Shown: positions 36,610-45,725 of the stretch, piece by piece
Position numbering within the stretch: the stretch's first letter is position 1
Layout: each line of letters opens with the position of its first letter
Source: Lacinutrix sp. Bg11-31
Lineage (GTDB): Bacteria; Bacteroidota; Bacteroidia; Flavobacteriales; Flavobacteriaceae
Length of the DNA: 64,000 nt
Direction: 5' to 3'
Assembly (NCBI RefSeq): GCF_002831665.1
Contig: NZ_CP025118.1
Location: 3,601,001-3,665,000 of the forward strand
Translations under genes and position numbers: made by a program
Notes under the pieces: model-generated
What the model was told of the DNA's origin: nothing
Database searches by the model: none
What the model saw: the letters and a program-made list of their open reading frames with translations, nothing else

Positions 36610-38253
36610 ATGAAAAAAGTAATATATCTATTAGCATTCGCTACTATCTTTTCTTGTAAAGACGAAGTAAAGCAAACTGAAATCACCGAAACCGAAACAC
36701 CTAAAACCATAATGCAAACCAATTTAGACAAATATGTAAGTGTAAAACTTACCGCAGATTTAAGTGTATTATCTAAAAAGGAAATGCAAATGCTACCTAT
36801 TTTAATTAGTGCAGCCAATAAAATGAACGACTTGTTTTGGTACGAATCTTATGGAGATTGCGATGCTTTATTAGATGCAGTAACAGATGAGGATACTAAA
36901 AAGTATGTGAAAATAAATTATGGTCCTTGGGACAGATTGGATAATAATAAGCCATTTGTAGATGGAATAGGAGAAAAGGCAAAAGGAGCTAATTTCTACC
37001 CAAAAGACATGACTAAAGAGGAGTTTGAAAAAGCTTCTATGGAAAACAAAACAAGTATTTATAATTTTGTAAGACGCGATGGAGATGGTAATCTATTTAC
37101 TATACCTTACCATAAGCAGTTTGAAGCAGAGGTTAAAGAAGTCTCACGTTTACTACTACAAGCTGCTGAATTAGCAGAAGATAAAGGGTTAAAAAACTAT
37201 TTAGAATTAAGAGCTGCTGCAGTTTTGAATGATGATTACCAGAAAAGTGATTTCGCTTGGATGGATATGAAAACAAATACTTTAGATATAGTAATTGGCC
37301 CAATTGAAACTTACGAAGATCAACTTTTTGGAAACAAAGCAGCACACGAAGGTTATGTGTTAATTAAAGATCAAGAATGGAGCGCAAAATTAGCTAAGTT
37401 TAGTAGTTTTTTACCAGAGCTTCAAAAAGGATTGCCTATAGATGTTAAATATAAAAAAGAAAAGCCAGGAACAGATAGCGATTTAAACGCTTACGATGTT
37501 GTGTTTTATGCTGGAGATTGTAATTCTGGGAGTAAAACAATTGCCATTAACTTACCTAACGATGAAGAAGTTCAGCTTAAAAAAGGAACAAGACGTTTGC
37601 AACTTAAAAATGCAATGCGTGCTAAATTCGATAAAATATTAATGCCAATTTCTAGTGTTTTAATAGAAGAGAGCCAACGTAAACATATTACTTTCGATGC
37701 CTTTTTTGCAAATACAATGTTTCACGAAGTGGCACATGGTTTAGGGATTAAAAATACTATTAACGGAAACGGAACAGTTAGAACATCGCTAAAAGAACAC
37801 GCAAGTGCACTTGAAGAAGGTAAAGCTGATATTTTAGGATTATATATGGTGCAGCAACTCCATAAAAAAGGAGAATTAAAAGAAGATTTAAAAGATAACA
37901 TGGTTACGTTTATGGCAGGTATTTTTAGATCTGTACGTTTTGGAGCATCGAGTGCACATGGAAAAGCAAACATGATACGTTTTAATTTTTTCCAACAAAT
38001 GGGAGCTTTTACAAGAAATGAAGATGGGACTTATAAAGTGAATTTTCAAAAAATGGAAAGTGCTATGGAAATGCTTTCAAAAGTGATATTAACCTATCAA
38101 GGAGATGGTGATTATGATGGTGTTGCCAAGTTTGTTGAAAACTACGGAAGTATTCCTGAGCAATTACAAAAAGACTTAGATCGTTTAAGTGATGCTAGTA
38201 TTCCTGTAGATGTTGTTTTCGAACAAGGAGTAGAAGCATTAGGTTTAAACTAA
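36610..38253 (+). CDS. Dipeptidyl-peptidase III (M49)-like zinc metallopeptidase lipoprotein
   Basis: Lipoprotein of 547 residues (ATIFSCKDE lipobox). The metal site is HEVAH at residues 372-376, followed by EEGKADILGLY with Glu 402/403 as the third ligand. This is a pentapeptide HEXXH motif. Many M49 enzymes instead have the longer HEXXXH, though pentapeptide versions are known in some bacteria. The rest of the chain (ETYEDQLFGNKAAHEGYVLIKD) fits the M49-like clade found in Bacteroidota. It would release dipeptides or act on oligopeptides in the periplasm. It stands alone with a hairpin after it. Confidence 0.82.
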   Translation: MKKVIYLLAFATIFSCKDEVKQTEITETETPKTIMQTNLDKYVSVKLTADLSVLSKKEMQMLPILISAANKMNDLFWYESYGDCDALLDAVTDEDTKKYVKINYGPWDRLDNNKPFVDGIGEKAKGANFYPKDMTKEEFEKASMENKTSIYNFVRRDGDGNLFTIPYHKQFEAEVKEVSRLLLQAAELAEDKGLKNYLELRAAAVLNDDYQKSDFAWMDMKTNTLDIVIGPIETYEDQLFGNKAAHEGYVLIKDQEWSAKLAKFSSFLPELQKGLPIDVKYKKEKPGTDSDLNAYDVVFYAGDCNSGSKTIAINLPNDEEVQLKKGTRRLQLKNAMRAKFDKILMPISSVLIEESQRKHITFDAFFANTMFHEVAHGLGIKNTINGNGTVRTSLKEHASALEEGKADILGLYMVQQLHKKGELKEDLKDNMVTFMAGIFRSVRFGASSAHGKANMIRFNFFQQMGAFTRNEDGTYKVNFQKMESAMEMLSKVILTYQGDGDYDGVAKFVENYGSIPEQLQKDLDRLSDASIPVDVVFEQGVEALGLN

Positions 38254-38275
38254 TACTAGCCTAATATTGTTGATT

Positions 38276-38315
38276 TTGAGTGCGATCGAAAATTATACAT
38301 TTCGATTGCACTCAA
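38276..38315 (+). terminator. Long hairpin after the M49-like gene
   Basis: TTGAGTGCGATCGAAA pairs with TTTCGATTGCACTCAA over 16 bp with one G-U pair, around an 8-nt loop, 22 nt after the stop codon. There is no T run directly after it, so it may act as an mRNA-stabilising end or a terminator with weak tail. Confidence 0.6.
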
Positions 38316-38466
38316 TATAACAAGTCTTTAATAAGAAAAATATTTTTTGCTAACTTTTTTGTTTTATCGTTAAATAGTTGTCTTTTAGCGAAAAATATAT
38401 AGGTTTTTTTTAATTATTTGCAACAAATAGGATAATTTGTTAGTTTTAAATATCAAAGTAAAGCTA

Positions 38467-38634
38467 ATGGAATATTTTATTATAATCGCTGTTTTATGTG
38501 TACTTGTTATATTTAGAGTTTCTAAAACACTAAATAAAATAAGAGCATTACGTGAGAACGGTGTAAATATTTCAAATAAAAACGGTTATTATAAGTTTTT
38601 GTCAAACGTTTTTCTTCAAGACCTTCCATCTTAA
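38467..38634 (+). CDS. Small single-pass membrane protein, unknown
   Basis: A 55-residue product, MEYFIIIAVLCVLVIFRVSK followed by a basic tail (NKIRALRENGVNISNKNGYYKF). A start 30 nt further upstream would add residues that look non-coding. The single membrane helix with a positive cytoplasmic side is plausible for a real peptide. There is no family recognition, so the call is tentative. Confidence 0.4.
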   Translation: MEYFIIIAVLCVLVIFRVSKTLNKIRALRENGVNISNKNGYYKFLSNVFLQDLPS

Positions 38635-38667
38635 AACTATCTCGTATGATAAGTTTTTTTTTGCTAT

Positions 38668-39642
38668 CTATAAACTGTTTACATAGCTTCTTACTAAATT
38701 ATAACCTTGAGAGTGTACCATTGTCACACCAATAAGAGGCATGCTATAATTAAATTGATAATCTTGCATTCTATTATCTATATCAAAACGTTTTGCGTAG
38801 ATGTTTGTTTGGTTAAAAGGAGTTTCAAAAGCTAATTTCATTACAGATTCTAATTCTGCAGAACCTCCAGAATTATGACAAGTTGCGCAATTAACCTCCA
38901 TATATGCTCTAGCTCTTTCCTCTGTAGTTAAAGATGTGTCTTCCCAATCTGGAAGTGCGTTTATAGTAGATGTGTCGAAACTATTAATGTAACCATTGGT
39001 TACAAAAGTGTTAAGTTGATTGTTTTTTGTTAAGTTTCTTAGTTTTGGACCAATAGGTTGCATTGTATTTGCATTACTGTGGCAAGTTATACAATCGTTA
39101 CCTTCTGGAATTGTATAATTTACATTTTGTGTTTCTCCATCATCATCAATGTATGTTATACTTGCATTGCTTGCAGTATTATCTAAAACAGCATCTGTTT
39201 GTGCAGCATTCCATTTGTAGTTTCCAGTTTCCCATATTCCATTTTGTTTAATTAGAATTCGAGTTTCAATAATTTGTTTCCCTAATGCAGGATCTCTATC
39301 ATCATTATAATAATAAAATGTTTTTGCGATAACAGTATTGTCAGGAAAGGTTGGTAAAAAATCATCTATAGCGTTAAGTTTTTCTCCGTTTGGCAATGCT
39401 ATAACACGTTGTTTTTTAGAGTAATTTGTAAATAAAGCAGTGTTTAAATTGTATTCGAAAGCATATTCGCTAGGAGATAAATCGCTCAATAATCCTTCAA
39501 ATAAATTTAAGCTTGAAAGGTTTTGTAAAAACTCTGGAATTACTAATGGTGTTGGTTCTGCAGCTACTGGTTCCATAGTTTCGTCTTCACTACAGTTAAA
39601 AACAAATAATGTAAAAAGTAAAATATATGCAATTTTTTTCAT
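38668..39642 (-). CDS. Dihaem c-type cytochrome-like lipoprotein
   Basis: Lipoprotein of 324 residues (LFVFNCSED lipobox). Two haem-binding motifs are CITCH (184-188) and CATCH (252-256). NTMQPIGPKLRNL and YMEVNCATCHNSGG lie around them, as in the SO2930-type dihaem family (assignment by eye). The N-terminal half is beta-rich and not cytochrome-like. It may transfer electrons in the periplasm or at the surface. No partner gene is next to it. Confidence 0.8.
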   Translation of the reverse strand: MKKIAYILLFTLFVFNCSEDETMEPVAAEPTPLVIPEFLQNLSSLNLFEGLLSDLSPSEYAFEYNLNTALFTNYSKKQRVIALPNGEKLNAIDDFLPTFPDNTVIAKTFYYYNDDRDPALGKQIIETRILIKQNGIWETGNYKWNAAQTDAVLDNTASNASITYIDDDGETQNVNYTIPEGNDCITCHSNANTMQPIGPKLRNLTKNNQLNTFVTNGYINSFDTSTINALPDWEDTSLTTEERARAYMEVNCATCHNSGGSAELESVMKLAFETPFNQTNIYAKRFDIDNRMQDYQFNYSMPLIGVTMVHSQGYNLVRSYVNSL

Positions 39643-39883
39643 AATAAATTGATTTATTGTAAGTGAAAATAAGTGTTTACTTTAATAAACACAACTTAAG
39701 CATAACAATTTAATATAAAGAATTCGATTTTTATTAAAACCGAAGCAATTGTTTTTTTTTCGTAAATTTTTTGAAACCCATTAACTTTAAACAACTGAAC
39801 TTTATGAGAATATTAAAAGAATTATTATTGTTTTAATATTTTTTAGATAGTGAGCTTTAAACTGAGAAAGAAACACTGTTTTT

Positions 39884-40798
39884 TTAATTAAGTTTAAGAT
39901 ATTCAGCAATTAAAAGTTGATGATCTGAGAAACTATAATTATACTTATTTAATCTAGAAGCGTAAATAGATTTACCAACCCATATTTGGTCTAACTCCAA
40001 TAAAGGAATGCCAAATGGCCATGTAGCAGTAAATCCATCAGAATAATCGCGCAAACTTGTGTAGTTGTTTTTGTAGTTATTAAAGTGAATACTTTCGTAA
40101 GGTGTATTGAAATCGCCTAGAATGAAATCTACTTCATGTGTTTCAGAAAAATCTATTATAGTTTTTAAGGTTTCAGCTTTGCTGTAAAACAGACTCGCAT
40201 AAACATCTGCAATAAGAAGTTTTATAGTCTTATCGTTTACAACTGCAGTTATATAATTATATTTAAAGCGTTTCTTTTTTGTTTGGTAATTAACAGATTT
40301 AATGCTTCCTTTTACACCAACAATCATGTTTCCTTTTAGTTTTTGAAAAGAATATAGTTTAAATTTTTTTCTTATTACCTCAAATTCCTCACTCGAAATA
40401 TTATCTGCTTCAACAAAAGTTAGAATGTTGATAGGGAATTCTTCTATCTTTTTTGAAATAATATCTAAAGGAAAACCACTTTTGTTTTTAGCAATATTCC
40501 AGAATAGAACAGAATTGTTTTTTACATCGTTAGTTCTAATTTTTGGTAAATAATAAGCTTTAGAAAAGAAGTGAAAAGTTAAAAAGCACAAAACAACTAT
40601 CAAGCTATAGAAGTGTTTTTTGTTTTTTTGAAATACTACAGCTGTGAAAATGCCATAAAGGATTATAAGTATTATTGGAGTAGCATAAAACAGAATGCTT
40701 AGCGGGAAAATATAATCTTTTAGAAAAAAATGGATAAGCAATAAAAAAGCATACACTCCAAGAATGTATGCTTTATATTTATTTAAAAATGTAATCAC
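39884..40798 (-). CDS. Membrane-anchored endonuclease/exonuclease/phosphatase (EEP) family protein
   Basis: A 304-residue protein with two to three N-terminal membrane helices (YILGVYAFLLLIHFFL; YATPIILIILYGIFTAV; FYSLIVVLCFLTFHFF), then an EEP domain. Key parts are NSVLFWNIAKNK, LTFVEADN, FILGDFNTPYES (catalytic Asp/Asn) and the C-terminal YSFSDHQLLIAEY with the catalytic His. It probably hydrolyses a phosphodiester or phosphomonoester in the envelope. It starts 3 nt after the lysS stop, and a terminator-like hairpin is buried in its first codons. Confidence 0.83.
   Translation of the reverse strand: MITFLNKYKAYILGVYAFLLLIHFFLKDYIFPLSILFYATPIILIILYGIFTAVVFQKNKKHFYSLIVVLCFLTFHFFSKAYYLPKIRTNDVKNNSVLFWNIAKNKSGFPLDIISKKIEEFPINILTFVEADNISSEEFEVIRKKFKLYSFQKLKGNMIVGVKGSIKSVNYQTKKKRFKYNYITAVVNDKTIKLLIADVYASLFYSKAETLKTIIDFSETHEVDFILGDFNTPYESIHFNNYKNNYTSLRDYSDGFTATWPFGIPLLELDQIWVGKSIYASRLNKYNYSFSDHQLLIAEYLKLN
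40743..40774 (-). terminator. Terminator-like hairpin inside the start of the EEP gene
   Basis: On the minus strand AAGCATACATTC and GAGTGTATGCTT pair with one G-U, followed by TTTTTTA. It lies 28-59 nt after the lysS stop and within codons 9-19 of the EEP gene, so it can end most lysS transcripts before the EEP gene is read. Confidence 0.6.
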
Positions 40799-40801
40799 TT
40801 G

Positions 40802-42493
40802 TTAAACTATTTCAACAAACAAACCATCATCGGTTTTGCTAACTTTAGCAACACCAAGTTTAGTTAATCCTTTTACGGTTTTATCCCATTTTTTATTACT
40901 TAAACCAGATTGACTTTTTAAGTCGTTCAAGTCAATAGGTGAGTTTTTCTTTAAGATTTCGAAAACTGCTTTTTCCTCTTCATTCATCGGAACCGCTTTT
41001 TTCTCTGGTCTCATTTGAGGAAAGAATAAAACTTCTTGTATAGATTGGTTATTTGTTAAAAACATAATTAACCTGTCCATACCAATTCCCATTCCAGATG
41101 TTGGAGGCATACCGTATTCTAAAGCGCGTAAAAAATCTTCATCTATAAACTCTGTAGCTTCGTCGTCTCCTTTTTGAGCCAATTTTAATTGGTGCTCAAA
41201 ACGCTCGCGTTGGTCTATTGGGTCGTTAAGTTCAGAATATGCATTAGCTATTTCTTTACCACAAACCATAAGCTCAAAACGCTCTGTTAATTCTGGATTA
41301 TCTCTATGCTCTTTACATAAAGGACTCATCTCTTTTGGGTAATCTGTAATAAATGTTGGTTGTATGTAATTACCTTCACATTTTTCGCCAAAAATTTCAT
41401 CTATTAACTTTCCTTTACCCATAGTTCCATCCACATCAATTCCCATGCCTTTTGCAGCATCAAAAATTTCAGCTTCAGTTTTTCCGTAAATATCAAAACC
41501 GGTAAATTCCTTTATAGAATCTGCCATTGTAATACGTTTGTAAGGCGCTTTAAAATTTATTTTGTGTTCTCCAAAAGTAGCTTCGCTAGTTCCATTTACT
41601 GCTATGGCACAATGCTCCAACAATTTCTCACAGAAATCCATCATCCAATTGTAGTCTTTATAAGCTACATAAATTTCCATTGCTGTAAATTCTGGATTAT
41701 GGGTTCTATCCATTCCTTCATTTCTAAAGTTTTTAGAAAACTCGTAAACACCATCAAAACCACCAACAATTAAACGTTTTAGGTATAATTCGTTAGCAAT
41801 TCTCATATATAATGGAATGTCTAAACTGTTATGATGCGTCATAAAAGGACGTGCTGCTGCACCTCCAGGAATTGGTTGTAATATTGGCGTTTCGACTTCA
41901 AAATATCCTGAGTCGTTAAAGAAATTACGCATCGCGTTAAATAACTTTGTACGCTTAATAAATACTTCTTTTACCTGTGGATTTACAGCTAAATCTGCAT
42001 AACGTTGTCTGTAACGCATTTCTGGGTCTGTAAAAGCATCGTAAGTTTTTCCATCTTTTTGTTTTGGAATAGGTAATGGCTTTAATGCTTTACTTAGCAT
42101 TTTAAAGTTTTTTACCATAACGGTTTTTTCACCAACTTGAGTGGTAAATAACTCGCCTTCTACACCAATAATATCTCCTAAATCTAATAGTTTTTTAAAT
42201 ACAGTATTGTACAATTCTTTGTCTTCACCAGTACAAATTTCATCTCTGTTAAAGTAAAGTTGTATGCGTCCTTCAGCATCTTGTAACTGTGCAAAAGAAG
42301 CTTTTCCTTGAATATTAATTGCCATCAATCTCCCAGCAATAACAACCTGTTTGCCTTCCTTAAAGTCCTGTTTTATCTTTTTCGATGTTTCAGAAACTGG
42401 AAATAAATCGGCAGGATAAGGGTTTATACCCAAATCGCGAAGCTTTGCTAGCTTTTCTCTTCGTACGAGCTCTTGCTCTGATAATTGTGACAT
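40802..42493 (-). CDS. lysS: Lysyl-tRNA synthetase, class II
   Basis: A 563-residue enzyme. The ATG at 42493 is chosen ([18 protein letters not shown]). A longer start 45 nt upstream would overlap a good promoter and add non-conserved residues. It has an OB-fold anticodon-binding domain ([18 protein letters not shown]). Class II motif 2 is [14 protein letters not shown], and motif 3 is [13 protein letters not shown]. After motif 3 about 65 residues form a helical, winged-helix-like extension ([21 protein letters not shown]), which E. coli LysS lacks. It charges tRNA-Lys in the cytoplasm. Confidence 0.97.
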   Translation of the reverse strand: MSQLSEQELVRREKLAKLRDLGINPYPADLFPVSETSKKIKQDFKEGKQVVIAGRLMAINIQGKASFAQLQDAEGRIQLYFNRDEICTGEDKELYNTVFKKLLDLGDIIGVEGELFTTQVGEKTVMVKNFKMLSKALKPLPIPKQKDGKTYDAFTDPEMRYRQRYADLAVNPQVKEVFIKRTKLFNAMRNFFNDSGYFEVETPILQPIPGGAAARPFMTHHNSLDIPLYMRIANELYLKRLIVGGFDGVYEFSKNFRNEGMDRTHNPEFTAMEIYVAYKDYNWMMDFCEKLLEHCAIAVNGTSEATFGEHKINFKAPYKRITMADSIKEFTGFDIYGKTEAEIFDAAKGMGIDVDGTMGKGKLIDEIFGEKCEGNYIQPTFITDYPKEMSPLCKEHRDNPELTERFELMVCGKEIANAYSELNDPIDQRERFEHQLKLAQKGDDEATEFIDEDFLRALEYGMPPTSGMGIGMDRLIMFLTNNQSIQEVLFFPQMRPEKKAVPMNEEEKAVFEILKKNSPIDLNDLKSQSGLSNKKWDKTVKGLTKLGVAKVSKTDDGLFVEIV

Positions 42494-42515
42494 AATATAA
42501 TTTTGTTTAAGCCGA

Positions 42516-42545
42516 CAAAGATAATGGCTTTGTAACAAAACGCAA
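42516..42545 (-). promoter_or_regulatory. Predicted lysS promoter (TTG-N19-TATCTTTG)
   Basis: On the minus strand TTG (42545-42543) is followed after 19 nt by TATCTTTG (42523-42516), a perfect TAnnTTTG box. Transcription would start near 42510, just upstream of the ATG at 42493. Confidence 0.7.
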
Positions 42546-42615
42546 TAGTTTGCGTCCTATAATTAAACCATCAATCATCACTGGACAATGTTCAGTTTAA
42601 AAATTAAATCACATT

Positions 42616-42774
42616 ATGAGTATTTGGAGAGTTATCCTGTCAATTATTTGTCCACCTTTAGCAGTCTTAGATAAAGGCTGTGGCTCAATAGTAATCACTT
42701 TTTTATTATGGCTTTGCGGTTGGGTTCCTGGTGTTATTGCTGCTTTAGTGATATTAAATAACCCTGAGAAATAA
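42616..42774 (+). CDS. YqaE/Pmp3-family small membrane protein
   Basis: A 52-residue protein with two membrane helices. It begins MSIWRVILSIICPPLAVLDKG, where the CPPLAV motif is the Pmp3/YqaE signature, and the second helix (IVITFLLWLCGWVPGVIAALVIL) contains the conserved PG. Members stabilise membrane potential or respond to stress in other organisms. Here it is a single gene between lysS and lipB. Confidence 0.9.
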   Translation: MSIWRVILSIICPPLAVLDKGCGSIVITFLLWLCGWVPGVIAALVILNNPEK

Positions 42775-42822
42775 TGTTCAATAATCATTTACCAATTATC
42801 AGTGTTAAATGTTAATTGATAA

Positions 42823-42854
42823 TTGTTAACTGAAACTATAAAACCGTAATTTTG
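42823..42854 (+). promoter_or_regulatory. Predicted lipB promoter
   Basis: TTG (42823-42825), 21 nt, then TAATTTTG (42847-42854), a perfect TAnnTTTG box only 6 nt before the ATG of lipB. Transcription would start at or next to the start codon. Confidence 0.45.
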
Positions 42855-42860
42855 TAGTCT

Positions 42861-43565
42861 ATGAATAAAAAAATCAAACTTCAAGATTTAGGTTCTAAAG
42901 ATTTTAAAGACACTTGGGATTACCAAGAGGAATTATTTAAAGGTGTTTTAGAAACCAAAATTAAAAACAGAAGAGAAGATGCTGGTTTAGAAACGAGCAA
43001 TTATTTTTTGTTTGTAGAACATCCACATGTTTATACTTTAGGTAAAAGTGGAGATGTGTCTAATTTATTGTTAGATGAGAAACAACTTACGCAAAAAGGA
43101 GCCACTTTTTATAAAATAAACAGAGGAGGAGATATTACGTATCATGGTCCTGGACAAATTGTAGGTTATCCTATTTTGGATTTAGATAATTTTTTTACAG
43201 ATATCCATAAGTATCTTCGTTTTCTTGAAGAAATGATAATACTTACACTAGAAGAATACGGCCTAAAAGCTGAGCGTTCTCCAGGAGAAACAGGAGTTTG
43301 GCTTGATGTTGGAACACCGTTTGCTAGAAAGATTTGTGCACTTGGCGTTCGTGCTAGTCGTTGGGTAACGATGCATGGTTTTGCATTAAATGTAAATGCC
43401 GATTTAGGATATTTTGATAATATTATTCCTTGTGGTATTCGTGGAAAAGCAGTGACATCGCTTAATGTAGAATTAGGTAAGAAGGAGGTTGATGAAGCTG
43501 AAGTTAAAAGCAAACTACTAAAGCATTTCACGACTCTTTTTGAAGCAGAATTTATAAATAATTAA
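42861..43565 (+). CDS. lipB: Octanoyltransferase (lipoyl(octanoyl) transferase)
   Basis: A 234-residue enzyme that moves octanoyl groups from acyl carrier protein to lipoyl domains. Signature parts: FLFVEHPHVYTLGKSG, RGGDITYHGPGQIVGYP, the Lys in ARKICALGVRASRW and the catalytic Cys in IIPCGIRGKAVTSL. The chain length is normal for the family. A membrane-protein gene follows after 2 nt and may be co-transcribed. Confidence 0.95.
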   Translation: MNKKIKLQDLGSKDFKDTWDYQEELFKGVLETKIKNRREDAGLETSNYFLFVEHPHVYTLGKSGDVSNLLLDEKQLTQKGATFYKINRGGDITYHGPGQIVGYPILDLDNFFTDIHKYLRFLEEMIILTLEEYGLKAERSPGETGVWLDVGTPFARKICALGVRASRWVTMHGFALNVNADLGYFDNIIPCGIRGKAVTSLNVELGKKEVDEAEVKSKLLKHFTTLFEAEFINN

Positions 43566-43567
43566 AG

Positions 43568-44134
43568 TTGAAAGACTTTAAATTATACATACTCAATGCT
43601 GTTTTAATTTTTATAGTTGGTTACCATATTCTTCCAGATTTCTCTCTTAAAAAAAGCGATTTTAATAAAGTTTCAGGAATACTTTCTTCAGCGAAAATAG
43701 AAAATAAAGACGATGGTCGTTCTAGAGATTATGGTTTTAAAAATGCCGCTAGAAAACGCTTGATTTTAAACCTTAGTGATAGGCAATTGCATGAATATTA
43801 TGTTTCAGATATTTACAAAAATCATTGGGAAACATTATTAAATCCTAATGCTATTGGTCAAGATCTTGTATTGTACTTAGGAGTTGGAGAGCAACAAGAA
43901 GATCCTTTTAGAATTGAATTAAACAATGCAGTGGTATATGATACTGATGTAAGATTTTATAGGAATTTGTTAATCATGCTTTTTACGTTAGCATTAACTA
44001 TAAGAAATTTATTCTTCTATTTTAAAACGGAAAATGATGTTGACTTTACTACAGATTTAAAAGCAGAACATCATTCTTTTGCTACTTTTTTAAAACGCAA
44101 AGCGATTGGCTTACGAGATTATTTTTTGAAATAA
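43568..44134 (+). CDS. Membrane protein of unknown function downstream of lipB
   Basis: A 188-residue protein with an N-terminal hydrophobic anchor (LYILNAVLIFIVGYHILPDF) and a second membrane segment (NLLIMLFTLALTIRNLFFYF, about 137-156). Between them is a soluble beta-rich domain (RLILNLSDRQLHEYYVSDI). The start is TTG, 2 nt after lipB, and no upstream ATG fits. No family recognised. The tight spacing argues for translation coupling with lipB. Confidence 0.6.
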   Translation: MKDFKLYILNAVLIFIVGYHILPDFSLKKSDFNKVSGILSSAKIENKDDGRSRDYGFKNAARKRLILNLSDRQLHEYYVSDIYKNHWETLLNPNAIGQDLVLYLGVGEQQEDPFRIELNNAVVYDTDVRFYRNLLIMLFTLALTIRNLFFYFKTENDVDFTTDLKAEHHSFATFLKRKAIGLRDYFLK

Positions 44135-44201
44135 TAAATAAAAAGAGTACTTCTAGGTTTTGCTTTTATAATACTTTTTAAAACAGAATTTTTTAATAAA
44201 A

Positions 44202-44843
44202 TTATTGATAAGAAGTATAGGCCTGAGCAAGCAAATCGACTTGAAATTTTTTAAACTCTTTATTTTTAATTCTTTCAACTAATGCTGGGTTTTTTCTGAA
44301 ATATAGCGAAGCCCATTTTCTAAATTTAGAATTACTTAAATCATGCATGCTAATTACTGTGGGTGCTATTTTATTTGTTTTTTTTAACAAATAACTTGTG
44401 CCAAAAACAATATTTCTTCCTTCGTAGCTGTGAGTTGCTAGTTCTCCTTTTATGTTTACATAATAAGACTGTGTACTAATATAGACCTTAATTAAAGTAT
44501 TGCTAAAGATTACCATAAACCATTCTTTGCCAAAATAAGTAGAAGTTCTTTGTTTTTTAAATGGCTTGGTGGTTATTCCCATATTATTTCTTTCAAAAAA
44601 ATATTTATTACCATTAATAGTATATAAAATTTGGTAGATATCGTCACTCTTAATACTAGTAGCGATTTTGCTTCCAGTATATTTTACTTTTATAGAGGTT
44701 TCAGTAATCTTGTTTTTAGGTAATGTAGTGCTGCCTTCAATAGTTTCTCCGTTTAATAATAATACTTTTGAAGTAAAATAAGCTTGAGCTTGAATATTAA
44801 TAGATATGAGAAATAGAAATAATATTAAAGTGTTTTTTATCAA
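44202..44843 (-). CDS. Secreted protein of unknown function
   Basis: A 213-residue exported protein (signal peptide ending NIQAQ). The mature part starts AYFTSKVLLLNGETIEGSTTLPKN, a pattern seen in several Bacteroidota secreted beta proteins with a membrane-facing barrel-like sandwich. It has no recognised catalytic motif. Single gene. Confidence 0.6.
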   Translation of the reverse strand: MIKNTLILFLFLISINIQAQAYFTSKVLLLNGETIEGSTTLPKNKITETSIKVKYTGSKIATSIKSDDIYQILYTINGNKYFFERNNMGITTKPFKKQRTSTYFGKEWFMVIFSNTLIKVYISTQSYYVNIKGELATHSYEGRNIVFGTSYLLKKTNKIAPTVISMHDLSNSKFRKWASLYFRKNPALVERIKNKEFKKFQVDLLAQAYTSYQ

Positions 44844-44984
44844 GAGTTAAAATAAAGATGTTTGAATGTTCTTTAGCATTAGTATAATAATACTAATTTG
44901 TAGGTGATAACTTATTAGCAATATTTATGGTTCTATGTTTTTGGAAGGCCTTTTTCTTCTTTTCCATAAAATTTAACTAAGATT

Positions 44985-45230
44985 TTACCAAAAATAAAGT
45001 ACAAGTACAGCAATGCCTCCAACTAAATAGCCGTTTTCCAATAGTTCTTTAAATTCATAATTAAAGTATACTAGTATTAGGCATATAATAAATTGAAGAA
45101 TAGCATAGGAAATATTGCCTTTTGGACTATATCCAAATAGCCCTAGAAAATGAGTTTTGGTAAGCCCGAAAATTAAATGCGGCATTGCATTTACTAACAA
45201 AGCACCAATAATAAAATCTATTAAAGTCAT
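44985..45230 (-). CDS. Small membrane protein, two to three helices
   Basis: An 81-residue hydrophobic protein: LIDFIIGALLVNAMPHLIFG, ISYAILQFIICLILVYFNYEF and LVGGIAVLVLYFW. The conserved-looking NAMPHLIFGLTKTHFLGLFG block suggests a real family of small integral-membrane proteins. I cannot name it. Codon use matches the neighbours. Confidence 0.55.
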   Translation of the reverse strand: MTLIDFIIGALLVNAMPHLIFGLTKTHFLGLFGYSPKGNISYAILQFIICLILVYFNYEFKELLENGYLVGGIAVLVLYFW

Positions 45231-45342
45231 TTTTTAATGTTTTCGGTGATAATACTAAGCTAGATTATATATATTAAATTTAAAAAAGCCTGTCCTTATT
45301 ATTAAGTCAGTTTTTTAAATAATAAAATCTGGCTAATAGCTT

Positions 45343-45567
45343 TTATTCTATAATCTCGTAGTCAATACTTAATTTTCTCAAAGCTCTTAAAGCAGAGCCA
45401 GAATTTTTATCTGCTACTTCTATGTCTACAGCATCTCCTTCTAATAGTATATCCATAAGTTCGTTCGCTAACGAGTCGTTTATGTTAGAAGAAACCTCTG
45501 CAATACATTTAGCTATAGCTCTTCTATCTGGTCTTTGAGCATCGCAAGACAATAAGTTTAATTTCAT
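45343..45567 (-). CDS. Small acidic protein, possibly L7/L12-CTD-like fold, downstream of the AAA+ ATPase
   Basis: A 74-residue protein beginning MKLNLLSCDAQRPDRRAIAK and ending SALRALRKLSIDYEIIE. The alternating strand-helix-helix-strand layout with GDAVDIEVADKNSGSALRALRKL recalls the C-terminal domain of ribosomal L7/L12 and related adaptor folds. This is a resemblance by eye only. It lies 158 nt after the AAA+ gene on the same strand. A regulatory or adaptor role is speculation. Confidence 0.5.
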   Translation of the reverse strand: MKLNLLSCDAQRPDRRAIAKCIAEVSSNINDSLANELMDILLEGDAVDIEVADKNSGSALRALRKLSIDYEIIE

Positions 45568-45725
45568 AATTATAATATATTACAGTTTAATTTCGAAGTT
45601 CGACTATTTTTTTGATAAAGCCAAGTTCTCTAACTGTCCATCAATCTAATATTAGAGAATTATCCTTCATTAAGAAGAAATAGATTACGAAGTAATACGT
45701 TTTGTATGCCTTCGTGCTTTATAGG

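Noticed and set aside
42494..42538. Longer N-terminus for lysS
   Set aside because: A good promoter with a 19-nt spacer lies over it, and the added residues do not look like LysRS.
44140..44184. Terminator between the 43568 and 44202 genes
   Set aside because: The stem has several mismatches and no clean T run, so I did not list it.
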